Part shown: positions 17,163 through 26,591 of the stretch, piece after piece
Numbering within the stretch: the first letter of the stretch is position 1
Layout of the letters: every line of letters starts with the position of its first letter
From: Pseudomonadota bacterium
GTDB lineage: Bacteria > Pseudomonadota > Alphaproteobacteria > Azospirillales > Azospirillaceae
Assembly: GCA_023411035.1 (NCBI GenBank)
Contig: JAEYPE010000179.1
Location: forward strand, 1-36,965
DNA length: 36,965 nucleotides
Reading direction: 5' to 3'
Notes under the pieces: generated by a model
The model's database searches: none
What the model saw: only the letters and a program-made list of their open reading frames with translations
What the model was told of the DNA's origin: nothing
Translations under genes and position numbers: made by a program

Positions 17163-19322
17163 TCATGCCGTGGCATCGGCGCCCGCGGTCAGTTCCGCCA
17201 GGGTGGACAGGATGCGGTTGGGCGGGGCGGGCTTGGCCAGCACGAGGCAACCCGCGTCCCTGGCGGCGCGCACGAGGTCGGCGGACAGCTCCCCCGTCAG
17301 CAGAACCGCGGGAACATCCCGTCCCAGAACCCTGCGAATGGTCTGGATGCCGCTCAGCCCGTCCGTTCCGCCGGGCAGCCGGTAGTCGCTGAGAATCGCC
17401 GAGGGGGCCTGAAGCGCGGCCTGGGTGGAGGCGAGGGCGGAATCGAAGCTGTCCGCCGCCATCACCCCGGCCCCGGCCTGCTCCAGCAGCAACGTCAGGG
17501 AGTTGCGTTGCAGCGGATCGTCCTCGACCACCAGCACCCGCTGCCCGGACAGGCGCCCGGCGGAGCGGACGGAGGGCGTCGGTTCCGCCGCGGACGCCGC
17601 CGCCGTTTGAGGCTCCGCCGCGCAGGGCGGAACGGCGGGGGCGGGGGCGCGGGGCAGGGTGACCGCGAAGACGGACCCGCAGCCGGCCCGCGACCGGACG
17701 TCCAGCGGGTGGCCGAGCAGGCGGGCCGTGCGCTCCACGATGGACAGGCCCAGACCGGCGCCGCGCGACCCGTCGCGGGCGGGGTTGCCGATCTGGTAGA
17801 ATTCCTCCCAGATCGTGCCGAGTTCCGCCGCGGCGATGCCCTGGCCGCTGTCCCAGATCTCCACCCGCACCGCATCGCCGCGGCGACGCACCCCGACCAT
17901 CACGCCGCCGCGCGTCGTGTATTTGACGGCGTTGGACAGCAGGTTGCGCAGGATCGGCTGGAGCCGCGCGGGATCGCTGCGCACCCAGGCGGCGGTGGGC
18001 ATCACGGTCAGCCGCAGGCCCTTGCCCTCGGCCTCGGTCCGCAATTCGGCGGCCAGCTGCTCCAGCAGCGGGGCGAGCGGGAAGAATCCGATTTCCACCG
18101 GCACCACGCCGGCCTCCAGCCGCGACAGGGTCAGCAGATCGTCAAGCAGCCTCTGCCCGGCCTGAAGCGACGCGGTGGCCATGGCGCCCAACTGCCGGAG
18201 CGTCGGGTTCGGTGCCTCCTTCAGCAGCAGTTCGTGGAAGGCGGCCAATCCCTGCAAGGGCTGGCGCAGGTCATGGCTGACGGTCGCCAGCACCTTCATC
18301 TTGGCGAGGCTGGCCGTCTCCGCGCTGCGCAGGGCCTGTTCCAGCTCCTCCGTGCGCAGGCGGACGCGCTCGTCCAAGCTCTGGTTCGCGCGCAGCAGTT
18401 CGGCCCGGATGGCCTCCTCCCGCCGGGTACCCGACAGGGCGAAGACGAACATCAGGGTGGCGCCGACCAGGATGCCGCCGCTGATCGCCGCGGTCCACAG
18501 GGCGCGCTCCTGCCAGGGCGCCAGCACGTCGGACAGGGGGCGGCTCGCCACCGCCACGATCGGCAGGCCGGTCAGCATCCGGGCCGCTGTGATCTGCCTG
18601 CCCTCCACCACCGCCGGGCTGTCCGGCGGGTCCCAGGGCTGGGGCCAGGCGGCGGTGGGCGGGACGACGGCGCTGTCCGGCGGCCATTCCGCCAGCTTCT
18701 CCCTGCCGCTGGTGAACAGGGCCAGCCGCGGCCCCTCGCCCCGGTCGGGCTCCCTGTGCAGCCGCGAGAAATAGGCGTTCCGGATGCCCGCCACCGCGAT
18801 GGCCAGCAAGGTTCCCTCCTCGTCGCGCAAGGCCCGGCTGATGGTGAAGCGCCCCTGGCTGATGGTGGGGCCGGGCAGGTGGAAACCGACATGGAGCCCT
18901 GGCGGCGGCCCCTGCGTGGCCTTCATGTGGGCCTGGGCGTAGTCCCGTCCGGACAGGTCGCGCGGCGGGGCCGGGTGTTCCGCGCCGTCCAGCAGCAGCC
19001 GGCCTTGCGCGTCGAGCACCCAGATGCCGCCGATCTGCGGCAGGCGCTCCGCGCGTGCGCGCATCGCGGCCTGGATGCGCTGCCCCTGGATGGAATCGCG
19101 GCGGTCCCACCGTTCCAGAGCGTCCAGCAGCATGCGCAACTGGGCATCCCCCGATTCGATGGCGCGGCTTGCCTGTTCGTCCAGGAGATGGACGGTGGCG
19201 GCGAATTCGCGGCGGGCCTGTTCCAGCGTGGCGTGGCGGTCGCGCGACACCGACAGGGCGGACACGCCGACGCACAGGACGACGAAGATCAGGAAAGCGG
19301 CCACGAGATGGGCGCGCTGCAT
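17163..19322 (-). CDS. Membrane hybrid histidine kinase with receiver domain
   Basis: 719 residues. TM1 about 6–25; an extracytoplasmic dCache/PDC-like sensor about 26–276 (IGGIWVLDAQGRLLLDG, DLSGRDYAQAH, GRFTISRALRD); TM2 about 277–296; a coiled coil (RANQSLDERVRLRTEELEQAL); HisKA with His350 (TVSHDLRQPLQGL); HATPase (NLLSNAVKYT, WDSGQGI, GAGLGLSIVERTARLLGH); Pro/Ala linker; C-terminal receiver about 595–710 with Asp646 (LSDYRLPGGTDG) and Lys697. The DLRQPLQ H-box and SDYRLP receiver mark the class of hybrid kinases that control downstream regulators by phosphate removal. ATG at 19322 with GGAG eight bases upstream; a longer frame to 19403 is unsupported. It lies 51 bp upstream of the PetR-like regulator, raising possible cross-talk with that pair. 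Confidence 0.88.
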   Translation of the reverse strand: MQRAHLVAAFLIFVVLCVGVSALSVSRDRHATLEQARREFAATVHLLDEQASRAIESGDAQLRMLLDALERWDRRDSIQGQRIQAAMRARAERLPQIGGIWVLDAQGRLLLDGAEHPAPPRDLSGRDYAQAHMKATQGPPPGLHVGFHLPGPTISQGRFTISRALRDEEGTLLAIAVAGIRNAYFSRLHREPDRGEGPRLALFTSGREKLAEWPPDSAVVPPTAAWPQPWDPPDSPAVVEGRQITAARMLTGLPIVAVASRPLSDVLAPWQERALWTAAISGGILVGATLMFVFALSGTRREEAIRAELLRANQSLDERVRLRTEELEQALRSAETASLAKMKVLATVSHDLRQPLQGLAAFHELLLKEAPNPTLRQLGAMATASLQAGQRLLDDLLTLSRLEAGVVPVEIGFFPLAPLLEQLAAELRTEAEGKGLRLTVMPTAAWVRSDPARLQPILRNLLSNAVKYTTRGGVMVGVRRRGDAVRVEIWDSGQGIAAAELGTIWEEFYQIGNPARDGSRGAGLGLSIVERTARLLGHPLDVRSRAGCGSVFAVTLPRAPAPAVPPCAAEPQTAAASAAEPTPSVRSAGRLSGQRVLVVEDDPLQRNSLTLLLEQAGAGVMAADSFDSALASTQAALQAPSAILSDYRLPGGTDGLSGIQTIRRVLGRDVPAVLLTGELSADLVRAARDAGCLVLAKPAPPNRILSTLAELTAGADATA

Positions 19323-19648
19323 TCCGCCGGCTCCATTTCGGAAAGCGTAAGACAAAAGAATCGAAGCGATGAAACTATGGGCTAAGCAACAAACCCGGGA
19401 CAACTCCGCCGAAGGGCAGGGTCGATGTGGCCGAAAGAGTCAAAAGTCGTGAGTCGAAACAGGTGCGCCGGGCTTTGGCCGAAGGGTTCGGGTTGCATCG
19501 CGGCCTTTCCGTCCCCACCTGAGACGGGTCGAATTTCTTTGGGTCCACGGTCCGCCTGCAGGTCGCTGCGTCTGGTCCTTCCCCTCGGTGATTTGATGTA
19601 AACCCGCGGCAGGAGCGCCGTGGGCAACCTCGTTCAAGGAATTGCCAG
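19323..19648. other. Divergent intergenic region with long cspA leader
   Basis: 326 bp between the hybrid kinase start and cspA. No convincing ORF. On the minus strand TTGTCC and CATAGT spaced by 18 bp lie near 19370–19400 and could serve the kinase, but the match is modest. On the plus strand no clear -35/-10 is seen. A small hairpin CCGAA-GGG-TTCGG lies at 19479–19491 and GGCCGAA-type motifs recur (near 19432, 19478). Long structured 5' leaders are typical of cold-shock genes and this space is large enough for one. Confidence 0.45.
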
Positions 19649-19855
19649 ATGGCTACTGGAACCGTGAAATGGTTCAACACCACCAAGGGCTACGGCTTCA
19701 TCCAGCCGGACGACGGCACGGCCGACGTGTTCGTCCACATCTCCGCCGTGGAGCGGTCGGGCATCAATATCCATGAAGGCCAGAAGCTGGACTACGAACT
19801 CCAGCGCGACCCCAAGAAGGGCAAGAGCGCCGCGGCCAACCTGAAGGCCGTCTGA
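19649..19855 (+). CDS. cspA: Cold-shock-domain RNA chaperone (CspA family)
   Basis: 68 residues, one cold-shock domain. RNP1 is KGYGFIQPDD and RNP2 DVFVHISAV, preceded by MATGTVKWFNTTKG; it ends KKGKSAAANLKAV. The protein binds single-stranded RNA/DNA and melts secondary structure in the cytosol. ATG at 19649 with AAGGA eight bases upstream. It has an upstream gap of over 300 bp and is followed at once by an intrinsic terminator that overlaps its last codons. Which Csp paralogue it is (cold-induced or constitutive) cannot be told from sequence. Confidence 0.95.
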   Translation: MATGTVKWFNTTKGYGFIQPDDGTADVFVHISAVERSGINIHEGQKLDYELQRDPKKGKSAAANLKAV

Positions 19856-19862
19856 TTTTTTT
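19833..19862 (+). terminator. Intrinsic terminator overlapping the end of cspA
   Basis: CGGCC (19833–19837), 8-nt loop, GGCCG (19846–19850), then TCTGA and a run of seven T (19856–19862). The stem lies within the last codons of cspA and the T run starts directly after its TGA. Confidence 0.7.
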
Positions 19863-19873
19863 CGGGGCCGTCT

Positions 19874-19894
19874 TTGGGGGCCGGTCGCCCCCAA
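19874..19894. terminator. Second hairpin downstream of cspA
   Basis: TTGGGGGC (19874–19881), 5-nt loop CGGTC, GCCCCCAA (19887–19894): perfect 8-bp stem, no T tract. It may back up the first terminator or protect the 3' end. Confidence 0.5.
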
Positions 19895-19994
19895 CCCTGT
19901 CACGATCGCTTCACAAAAGAAACGCATGCTCCATGGGCCGACGGGGCCGTCCGGCTGGTGCCATGGGGCACGATGACGATCACAGGAGGCATGC

Positions 19995-20258
19995 ATGACA
20001 TCCGATAACCGCAGCGCGGATCGGAACGAGCTCGACTCCATGACCCGCGAGTTTCTTGCGAAGGGGGGCAAAATCGTTCATTGCCCGCCGGGGTCTTCCG
20101 ACAGCGTGGTGTACAAGCGCACATCCTTCCGCCGCCGCGGCGCGGCCAACGCCGCCGGCAAGGACGGGGCGGAGGGTGCCGCCAACAACACCGACATCGC
20201 GCCGGCGGCGGATGCGGCCCCCGCCCCCGCTGCGGCGTCCGCCCCGGCGAAGGACTGA
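19995..20258 (+). CDS. Small protein (87 aa) with a SutA-like EFLAKGGKI motif
   Basis: ATG at 19995 with AGGAGG six bases upstream, one of the best ribosome sites in the window. Residues 1–45 form a charged helix then TREFLAKGGKIVHCPPG, followed by VVYKRTSFRRRG; the remainder (about 50–87) is Ala/Pro-rich and disordered. The 'EFLAxGGKxxxxPP' element also occurs in SutA, the small RNA-polymerase-binding regulator of pseudomonads (EEFLARGGKVQEI from memory), and in other short proteins of unknown role, so a nucleic-acid or polymerase link is a hypothesis only. It lies 139 bp after cspA behind two hairpins, so probably has its own promoter. One Cys, no zinc site. Confidence 0.7.
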   Translation: MTSDNRSADRNELDSMTREFLAKGGKIVHCPPGSSDSVVYKRTSFRRRGAANAAGKDGAEGAANNTDIAPAADAAPAPAAASAPAKD

Positions 20259-20285
20259 CCCCCCAACCGGTTCGGGGCCCGGTTC

Positions 20286-20798
20286 CTACCGCTTCACGGC
20301 GGCGAGCCGGGCCGGAACCGGCGGTGCGAACTTCACCCGGTCTTCCTCGTCCATCATCCCCAGCATCACCTTGCGGAAGCCCTCCACGGCCTCCGCCCCT
20401 GCCATCCGGTAGGCGCGGGCGATCCGCTGCCGCTGCGTCTCTGAAAGCTGGCGCTCCAGCTCCACGCCTTTTTCCGTCAGCTCCAGCAGACGCTGCCGCC
20501 GGTCGCGCACGCCGGTCTGCTGGTGGATGAATTCCTGCCGGACCAGTTCCCCCAGCACGCGCGACAGGCTCTGCTTGGTGATCTTGAGGATCGCCAGAAG
20601 CTCCGACACGGTGATCTTCGGGTAGCGCCCGACGAAATAGATGACGCGGTGATGCGCCCGGCCGAAGCCGATCTGCGCCAGGATCTCGTCCGGCTCCGCG
20701 GTGAATTCCCGATAGGCGTAGAACAGCAGCTCCATGCCTGTGCGAAGTTCCTCTTCGCGCAGGAAAAGCTGGTTCACGCCCGCTTTTATGTCAGCCAT
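20286..20798 (-). CDS. petP: MarR-family transcriptional regulator, PetP-like
   Basis: 170 residues. A winged helix-turn-helix core spans about 45–115: IGFGRAHHRVIYFVGRYPKITVSELLAILKITKQSLSRVLGELVRQEFI, then the wing RDRRQRLLELTEKG. 'GRAHHRVIYFVGR...KQSLSRVL' is the signature of the PetP subgroup, which in other alphaproteobacteria sits beside PetR and a branched-chain aminotransferase. ATG at 20798; there is no clear Shine–Dalgarno, and upstream in-frame residues to 20918 look non-coding. It is divergent from the aminotransferase gene; the 140 bp between them contain a good promoter for the latter and so MarR control of both is plausible. Confidence 0.85.
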   Translation of the reverse strand: MADIKAGVNQLFLREEELRTGMELLFYAYREFTAEPDEILAQIGFGRAHHRVIYFVGRYPKITVSELLAILKITKQSLSRVLGELVRQEFIHQQTGVRDRRQRLLELTEKGVELERQLSETQRQRIARAYRMAGAEAVEGFRKVMLGMMDEEDRVKFAPPVPARLAAVKR

Positions 20799-20799
20799 G

Positions 20800-20828
20800 T
20801 TGACGTGATCGGTGCGATTCGTTACAAA
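20800..20828 (+). promoter_or_regulatory. Sigma-70-type promoter for the aminotransferase gene
   Basis: TTGACG at 20800–20805, 17-bp spacer, TACAAA at 20823–20828. It would give a leader of about 100 nt. It directly abuts the MarR gene's start codon. A loose inverted pair TTCGTT (20818–20823)/AACGAA (20850–20855) overlaps the -10 region and could be an operator. Confidence 0.5.
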
Positions 20829-20938
20829 TGGGTCAATAAGACAGACATAAACGAACAAAGGCCGCGAAACAAGGGCGGCTTTCGACAATTCCAATCCAAG
20901 TCCCGAACAACGGGCCAAAGACCAAGGTAGGAACCGCC

Positions 20939-21811
20939 ATGACCATCCTTCCCTTCGACGACCGCGACGGCGTGATCTGGTACGATGGCGCGCTGGTGCC
21001 GTGGCGCGAAGCGAACCTGCACGTCCTGTCGCACGGCCTGCATTACGGAAGCTGCGTGTTCGAGGGCGAGCGCGTCTACAACGGCAAGGTCTTCAAGCTG
21101 ACCGAGCACAGCGAGCGTCTGGCCGCCTCAGCCCGCATCCTGGGCTTCGAGCTTCCCTATTCGGTGGCGGAGATCGACGCGGCGACGAACGAGACGGTGA
21201 AGGCGATGGGCTTCGCCGACGCCTATGTCCGCCCGGTGGCGTGGCGCGGCAGCGAGATGATGGGCGTGGCGGCGCAGGCCAGCCGCATCCACGTCGCCAT
21301 CGCCGTCTGGCAGTGGCCGAGCTATTTCAGCCCCGAGGCGAAGATGGCCGGCATCAGGCTGATGTGGGCTCCCTGGCGCCGCCCGGCCCCGGACATGGCG
21401 CCCACCGCGTCGAAGGCGGCGGGCCTCTACATGATCTGCACCCTGTCCAAGCACGAGGCGGAGGCCAAGGGCTACCAGGACGCGCTGATGCTCGACTACC
21501 GCGGCTATCTGGCGGAGGCGACCGGGGCGAACCTGTTCCTGGTGATGGACGGCAAGATCCACACGCCGAAGCCCGACTGCTTCCTGGACGGCATCACCCG
21601 GCGCACGGTGATCGACCTCGCCAAGGCCCGCGGCATCGAGGTGATCGAGCGCCACATCCAGCCCGACGAACTGGCGAACACCCAGGAGGTCTTCCTGACC
21701 GGCACCGCCGCGGAAGTGACCCCGGTCGGCCAGATCGGCGACCACCGCTTCACGCCGGGCCGCGTCTGCGAGACGCTGGTGAAGGACTACGACGCGCTGG
21801 TGCGCGGTTAA
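20939..21811 (+). CDS. ilvE: Branched-chain amino acid aminotransferase (class IV)
   Basis: 290 residues. PLP fold-type IV: WYDGALVPWREANLHVLSHGLHYGSCVFEGERVY at the N-terminus, the PLP-Lys159 in TASKAAGLYM, Glu193 in YLAEATGANLFLV, and the C-terminal TGTAAEVTPVGQIG. It interconverts branched-chain amino acids and their 2-oxo acids with glutamate/2-oxoglutarate in the cytosol. The fusion-free single-domain length and the HGLHYGSCVFEGER motif fit IlvE rather than D-amino-acid transaminase or aminodeoxychorismate lyase. ATG at 20939 with an AGGAA site upstream. It is divergent from the MarR regulator and closed by a strong GC hairpin at 21833–21851. Confidence 0.93.
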   Translation: MTILPFDDRDGVIWYDGALVPWREANLHVLSHGLHYGSCVFEGERVYNGKVFKLTEHSERLAASARILGFELPYSVAEIDAATNETVKAMGFADAYVRPVAWRGSEMMGVAAQASRIHVAIAVWQWPSYFSPEAKMAGIRLMWAPWRRPAPDMAPTASKAAGLYMICTLSKHEAEAKGYQDALMLDYRGYLAEATGANLFLVMDGKIHTPKPDCFLDGITRRTVIDLAKARGIEVIERHIQPDELANTQEVFLTGTAAEVTPVGQIGDHRFTPGRVCETLVKDYDALVRG

Positions 21812-21832
21812 GGCGGGCGCCCATTTCTCCCT

Positions 21833-21851
21833 CCCCCCGCTCAGCGGGGGG
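21833..21851. terminator. Terminator hairpin between ilvE and higA
   Basis: CCCCCCGC (21833–21840), loop TCA, GCGGGGGG (21844–21851): perfect 8-bp stem between convergent genes (ilvE stop 21811, higA stop codon at 21856–21858). Confidence 0.65.
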
Positions 21852-21855
21852 GCAG

Positions 21856-22200
21856 CTAACGCTCCGCCACCATAACTCGTGCGTGATCACGCGTGTCTGG
21901 CTTCGGCCGAACGGTGATCTCCACATCGCGATCCAGTGCCACGAGCCCACGTACCAACCGCTCAATCGAGAAGCCCGCTAGTTTCCCGCGCATTAGCGCA
22001 GAGACCTTGGGTTGATCCAGACCCATGCGCTCTGCCGCCTGCGTCTGCGTTAGATCGAGGTCACGGATCGCCAACGCGATCTGCCCGGCCAGCCGTGCCT
22101 TTGCCATGGTTTCCTCGGCACCGGCAACGTTCAGGTCTGCAAAGATGTTTCCGCTTCCTTCGACGAGTGTTATCTCGGCTTCCGTTTTCCTGTCTTCCAT
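21856..22200 (-). CDS. higA: HigA-type antitoxin (XRE HTH)
   Basis: 114 residues. Central helix-turn-helix (about 38–85): IALAIRDLDLTQTQAAERMGLDQPKVSALMRGKLAGFSIERLVRGLVAL, the xre/Cro pattern used by antitoxins of the HigA 'Gp49-partner' group, followed by a short basic tail. It neutralises the toxin and represses the operon by binding palindromic DNA. The ATG at 22200 lies inside the toxin gene's 3' end (31-bp overlap), so translation is coupled; no independent promoter is evident. Toxin-first order is the hallmark of higBA. Confidence 0.88.
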   Translation of the reverse strand: MEDRKTEAEITLVEGSGNIFADLNVAGAEETMAKARLAGQIALAIRDLDLTQTQAAERMGLDQPKVSALMRGKLAGFSIERLVRGLVALDRDVEITVRPKPDTRDHARVMVAER

Positions 22201-22556
22201 TGCACGTACAACTCCTCAGCCAGCTTCAACCGCTTCCGAATCAGGTCGATCTCGTGGGCCGGTGTGGCAATCCCTCGTTTGGACTTCTTTTGGAAGGCAT
22301 GAAGTACGATCACCGCATCCTCGAATCGCACTGTATAGACTGCTCGGTATGTGTCGCCCCGGTGATCTTCCACCACCTCCAACACGGAAGCCCCACCAAA
22401 GCCGTGCAGTGGTTTAGCTTGTTCATGTTTTAGGCCGATTTGTGCCAAGTGAACAGCATAACCGAATGTTTTCTTGATCTGATCAGGGAATTCAATTAAA
22501 TCTTCTTTTGCTCTACTGATCCAAAGTACATGCCTTTCAAATTTCTTTTCCATCAT
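22170..22556 (-). CDS. higB: HigB/RelE-superfamily toxin (Gp49-like, PF05973)
   Basis: 128 residues. The fold is visible as ISRAKEDLIEFPDQIKKTFGYAVHLAQIG (helices), AKPLHGFGGASVLEVVEDHRGDTYRAVYTVRFEDAVIVLHAFQKKSKRGIATPAHEIDLIRKRL. The ERGDTYRAVYTVRF strand, the HAFQKKSKRGI basic segment and the C-terminal helix are typical of phage-Gp49/HigB-like ribosome-dependent mRNA endonucleases. I chose the first of two adjacent ATGs (22556), with GGAG five bases upstream; the frame continues upstream to 22895 through uvrB-antisense sequence that is not credible. Base composition is visibly richer in A/T than the neighbours, suggesting acquisition. Full catalytic-type residues appear intact. Confidence 0.88.
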   Translation of the reverse strand: MMEKKFERHVLWISRAKEDLIEFPDQIKKTFGYAVHLAQIGLKHEQAKPLHGFGGASVLEVVEDHRGDTYRAVYTVRFEDAVIVLHAFQKKSKRGIATPAHEIDLIRKRLKLAEELYVQWKTGKRKPR

Positions 22557-22563
22557 ATCAGCT

Positions 22564-22616
22564 CCAGGTCTGATTATCTGGCGAATTTGCCAGATAATTT
22601 TTTCATGATGACCTGG
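22564..22616. promoter_or_regulatory. Nested inverted repeats, probable HigA operator/promoter of higBA
   Basis: Inner perfect palindrome: ATTATCTGGC (22573–22582), 6-nt spacer, GCCAGATAAT (22589–22598). Outer arms CCAGGTC (22564–22570) and GACCTGG (22610–22616) flank it off-centre. It ends 7 bp before the toxin ATG region (22556). On the minus strand TTGCCC and ATTATC with 17 bp between them could be the promoter, with the -10 inside the palindrome, as expected for an autorepressed toxin–antitoxin operon. On the plus strand the inner palindrome is followed by six T, so it also resembles a terminator. Confidence 0.65.
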
Positions 22617-22735
22617 GGCAATGCCCTCACAACCCGGGCCTAAATGCCCATGGCGTTCATCTCCGTACTGATTATGCTGAAAATGGCATATGATCAATGA
22701 GATTCTATCCTGGTATCCGTTATCTATCGCCGCCA

Positions 22736-22758
22736 TATACTCGGTTCCCGTTCCGTAC
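22736..22758 (+). promoter_or_regulatory. uvrB promoter -10 and near-consensus SOS (LexA) box
   Basis: TATACT (22736–22741) is a good -10. GTTC-CCGTTCC-GTAC (22744–22758) fits the alphaproteobacterial LexA site GTTC-N7-GTTC with one mismatch. It ends 21 bp before the uvrB ATG, where a repressor would block transcription. No good -35 is seen 17 bp upstream. Confidence 0.45.
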
Positions 22759-22779
22759 CCCTGGCGCGAGCGCTTCTCC

Positions 22780-24918
<2,139 letters not shown>

Positions 24919-24952
24919 GCCCGGCGCTGACCGCGGGCACCATCGATCACGA

Positions 24953-24970
24953 CCGGAATAATTTCTCCGG
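24953..24970 (+). terminator. Weak hairpin downstream of uvrB
   Basis: CCGGA (24953–24957), 8-nt loop, TCCGG (24966–24970), followed by ATTTGG. Another 7-bp stem, CGGCCCG/CGGGCCG, lies at 24994–25012. Either may end uvrB transcription; neither has a good T tract. Confidence 0.35.
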
Positions 24971-25038
24971 ATTTGGCGTTCATCCTTCCAGTGCGGCCCG
25001 CTCGCCGGGCCGGCAGCCCTGGCACAGGATCGCCAAAT

Positions 25039-25287
25039 ATGATGCCCCGCTCGCTGTCCTTTCTCGCGCTGTCCATGTTACTGCTGTCCGGCTGCTACGT
25101 CGCCGCCGGAACGCCCGGACCCGTCTATGGGTATGGACACCGCTCCTATGGGTACGGCTACGCCGAGGGCCCGTATTACCGCCATTACGGTCCGCCCGTC
25201 GTTTATGGCCGCCCATCCTATCGCCATCATGGCGGCCATCATGGCGGCCATCCTGGCCGCCACCGTCACCCGGGTGGCTGGTGGTAA
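25039..25287 (+). CDS. Small Tyr/Gly/His-rich lipoprotein
   Basis: 82 residues. Start ATG at 25039 (or the adjacent 25042), with AGGA nine bases upstream. MMPRSLSFLALSMLLLSGC is a lipoprotein signal peptide with lipobox LLSGC, so the mature protein should be lipid-anchored through Cys19 in the inner or outer membrane. The mature part is low-complexity: GYGHRSYGYGYAEGPYYRHYG, then a His/Gly tail HHGGHHGGHPGRHRHPGG. Such His-rich tails can bind metal, and similar short Y/G-rich envelope proteins occur in many alphaproteobacteria without known function. The DNA for the tail is a 12-bp tandem repeat. It stands alone between uvrB and a DUF2336 gene. Confidence 0.75.
   Translation: MMPRSLSFLALSMLLLSGCYVAAGTPGPVYGYGHRSYGYGYAEGPYYRHYGPPVVYGRPSYRHHGGHHGGHPGRHRHPGGWW
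25223..25258 (+). repeat. 12-bp tandem repeat encoding the His/Gly tail
   Basis: Unit gccatcatggcg at 25223–25234 and 25235–25246, with a third diverged copy (gccatcctggcc) at 25247–25258. Being a multiple of three it would change protein length without breaking the frame. Confidence 0.75.
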
Positions 25288-25412
25288 CGCCGGTTCGCCG
25301 CCGGGAAACGTCATTAACAAAGGCTCAATGCTTTGGTCCGATCATGACCTGAATACATTCGTTCCCGAGGATGAAAGGGGGACGAACCGGGGCAGGAAAG
25401 GGTCGGGGACCC

Positions 25413-26519
25413 ATGAGCGACCAACTCACCAAGGACGACGTTGCCAAGCTGCTGTCGGACCCCTCGCCGAACAGCCGCTCCGAACTGGCGGTCAAGGTTG
25501 CGCAGCAATTCTCCTCCGCCACCCTGTCGGACAGCGAACGCAAGCTTGCCGAGGACATCATCCGCTTCATGGCGCGCGATGCCGTGGTGCGCGTGCGCCA
25601 GTCGCTGGCCGAGAATCTGAAGGCCAACCCGGCACTGCCGCGCGACGTCGCGCTGATGCTGGCGCGCGACGTGGAGGCGGTGGCGATCCCGGTGCTCAGC
25701 GTTTCCACGGTGCTGACCGACGCCGACCTCGTGGAGATCGTGCGGACGGGCACGGACGCCAAGCACACCGCCATCGCGCAACGCCCGGCCCTGTCGGCCA
25801 GCGTCGCCGACGCGCTGGTCGACTCGGCGTCGGAGGGGGCCGTGGCGGCCCTGGTCGCCAACGAGAGCGCCGATCTGGGCGAGCGCACGCTCAGCCGCGT
25901 CATCGAACGCTTTCCCGGCAGCGAAACCGTGCAGGAACCGCTGGTCCAACGCGCCCGCCTGCCGATCACCATCGCCGAACGGCTGGTCGCCGTGGTCTCG
26001 GAAAAGCTGCAACAGCATCTGGTGACCAACCACGACCTTCCAGCCAAGGTCGCCGCCGACCTGATCCTGCAAAGCCGCGAACGGGCCACCGTCTCCCTCT
26101 TCACCGGGGAAAGCGACGAGGGCGCGCTGGAGCGGCTGGTCGCGCAGCTGTCGCGCAGCGGGCGGCTGACCCCGTCGCTGCTGGTGCGGGCGCTGTGCAT
26201 GGGGGACGTGGCCTTTTTCGAGACGGCCCTGTCCTATATGGCGAACGTGCCGCTCACCAACGCCCGCCTGCTGATCCACGATGCCGGGCGGCTGGGGCTG
26301 AAATCCATCTACGACAAGGCGAAGCAGCCGCCGGCCCTGCTGCCCGCCTGCCGGATCGCGCTCGACGTGCTGAAGGAAACCCCCTACGACGGCGAGGCGC
26401 ACGACATCGAACGCCACCGCCGCCGGGTGATCGAGCGAATTCTGACCCAGTACGAGGATCTGGCGGCGGAGGATCTGGACTATCTGCTCGACAAGCTGGG
26501 CGACCTGATGCGGGCCTGA
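25413..26519 (+). CDS. DUF2336 domain protein
   Basis: 368 residues, all-helical. Repeated helix pairs such as DVAKLLSDPSPNSRSELAVKVAQQF, DIIRFMARDAVVRVRQSLAENLKANPALPRDVALMLARDVEAVAIPVL and VEIVRTGTDAKHTAIAQRP match the HEAT-like DUF2336 family of alphaproteobacteria, whose function is unknown. In Caulobacter and relatives members sit beside signalling genes. ATG at 25413 with a GGGGA close upstream; the frame is open to 25371 without a better site. No signal peptide, so cytosolic. It converges with a REC-kinase gene whose stop codon is at 26592–26594, 72 bp away. DUF2336 genes are often near two-component genes, which fits this context. Confidence 0.85.
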   Translation: MSDQLTKDDVAKLLSDPSPNSRSELAVKVAQQFSSATLSDSERKLAEDIIRFMARDAVVRVRQSLAENLKANPALPRDVALMLARDVEAVAIPVLSVSTVLTDADLVEIVRTGTDAKHTAIAQRPALSASVADALVDSASEGAVAALVANESADLGERTLSRVIERFPGSETVQEPLVQRARLPITIAERLVAVVSEKLQQHLVTNHDLPAKVAADLILQSRERATVSLFTGESDEGALERLVAQLSRSGRLTPSLLVRALCMGDVAFFETALSYMANVPLTNARLLIHDAGRLGLKSIYDKAKQPPALLPACRIALDVLKETPYDGEAHDIERHRRRVIERILTQYEDLAAEDLDYLLDKLGDLMRA

Positions 26520-26591
26520 GGCCGATTGAGGCTCAGCCTTCCGAGTTGGCGTTCCCTGCCGGCGCGCGTTCGGATGGGTGTGTCCGGATGC

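Noticed and set aside
14975..19385. Long plus-strand frames opposite the EnvZ-like kinase, PetR-like regulator and hybrid kinase (595 and 1,040 codons)
   Set aside because: Shadows of the real kinase and regulator genes: the same compositional effect, no recognisable domain and no proper start.
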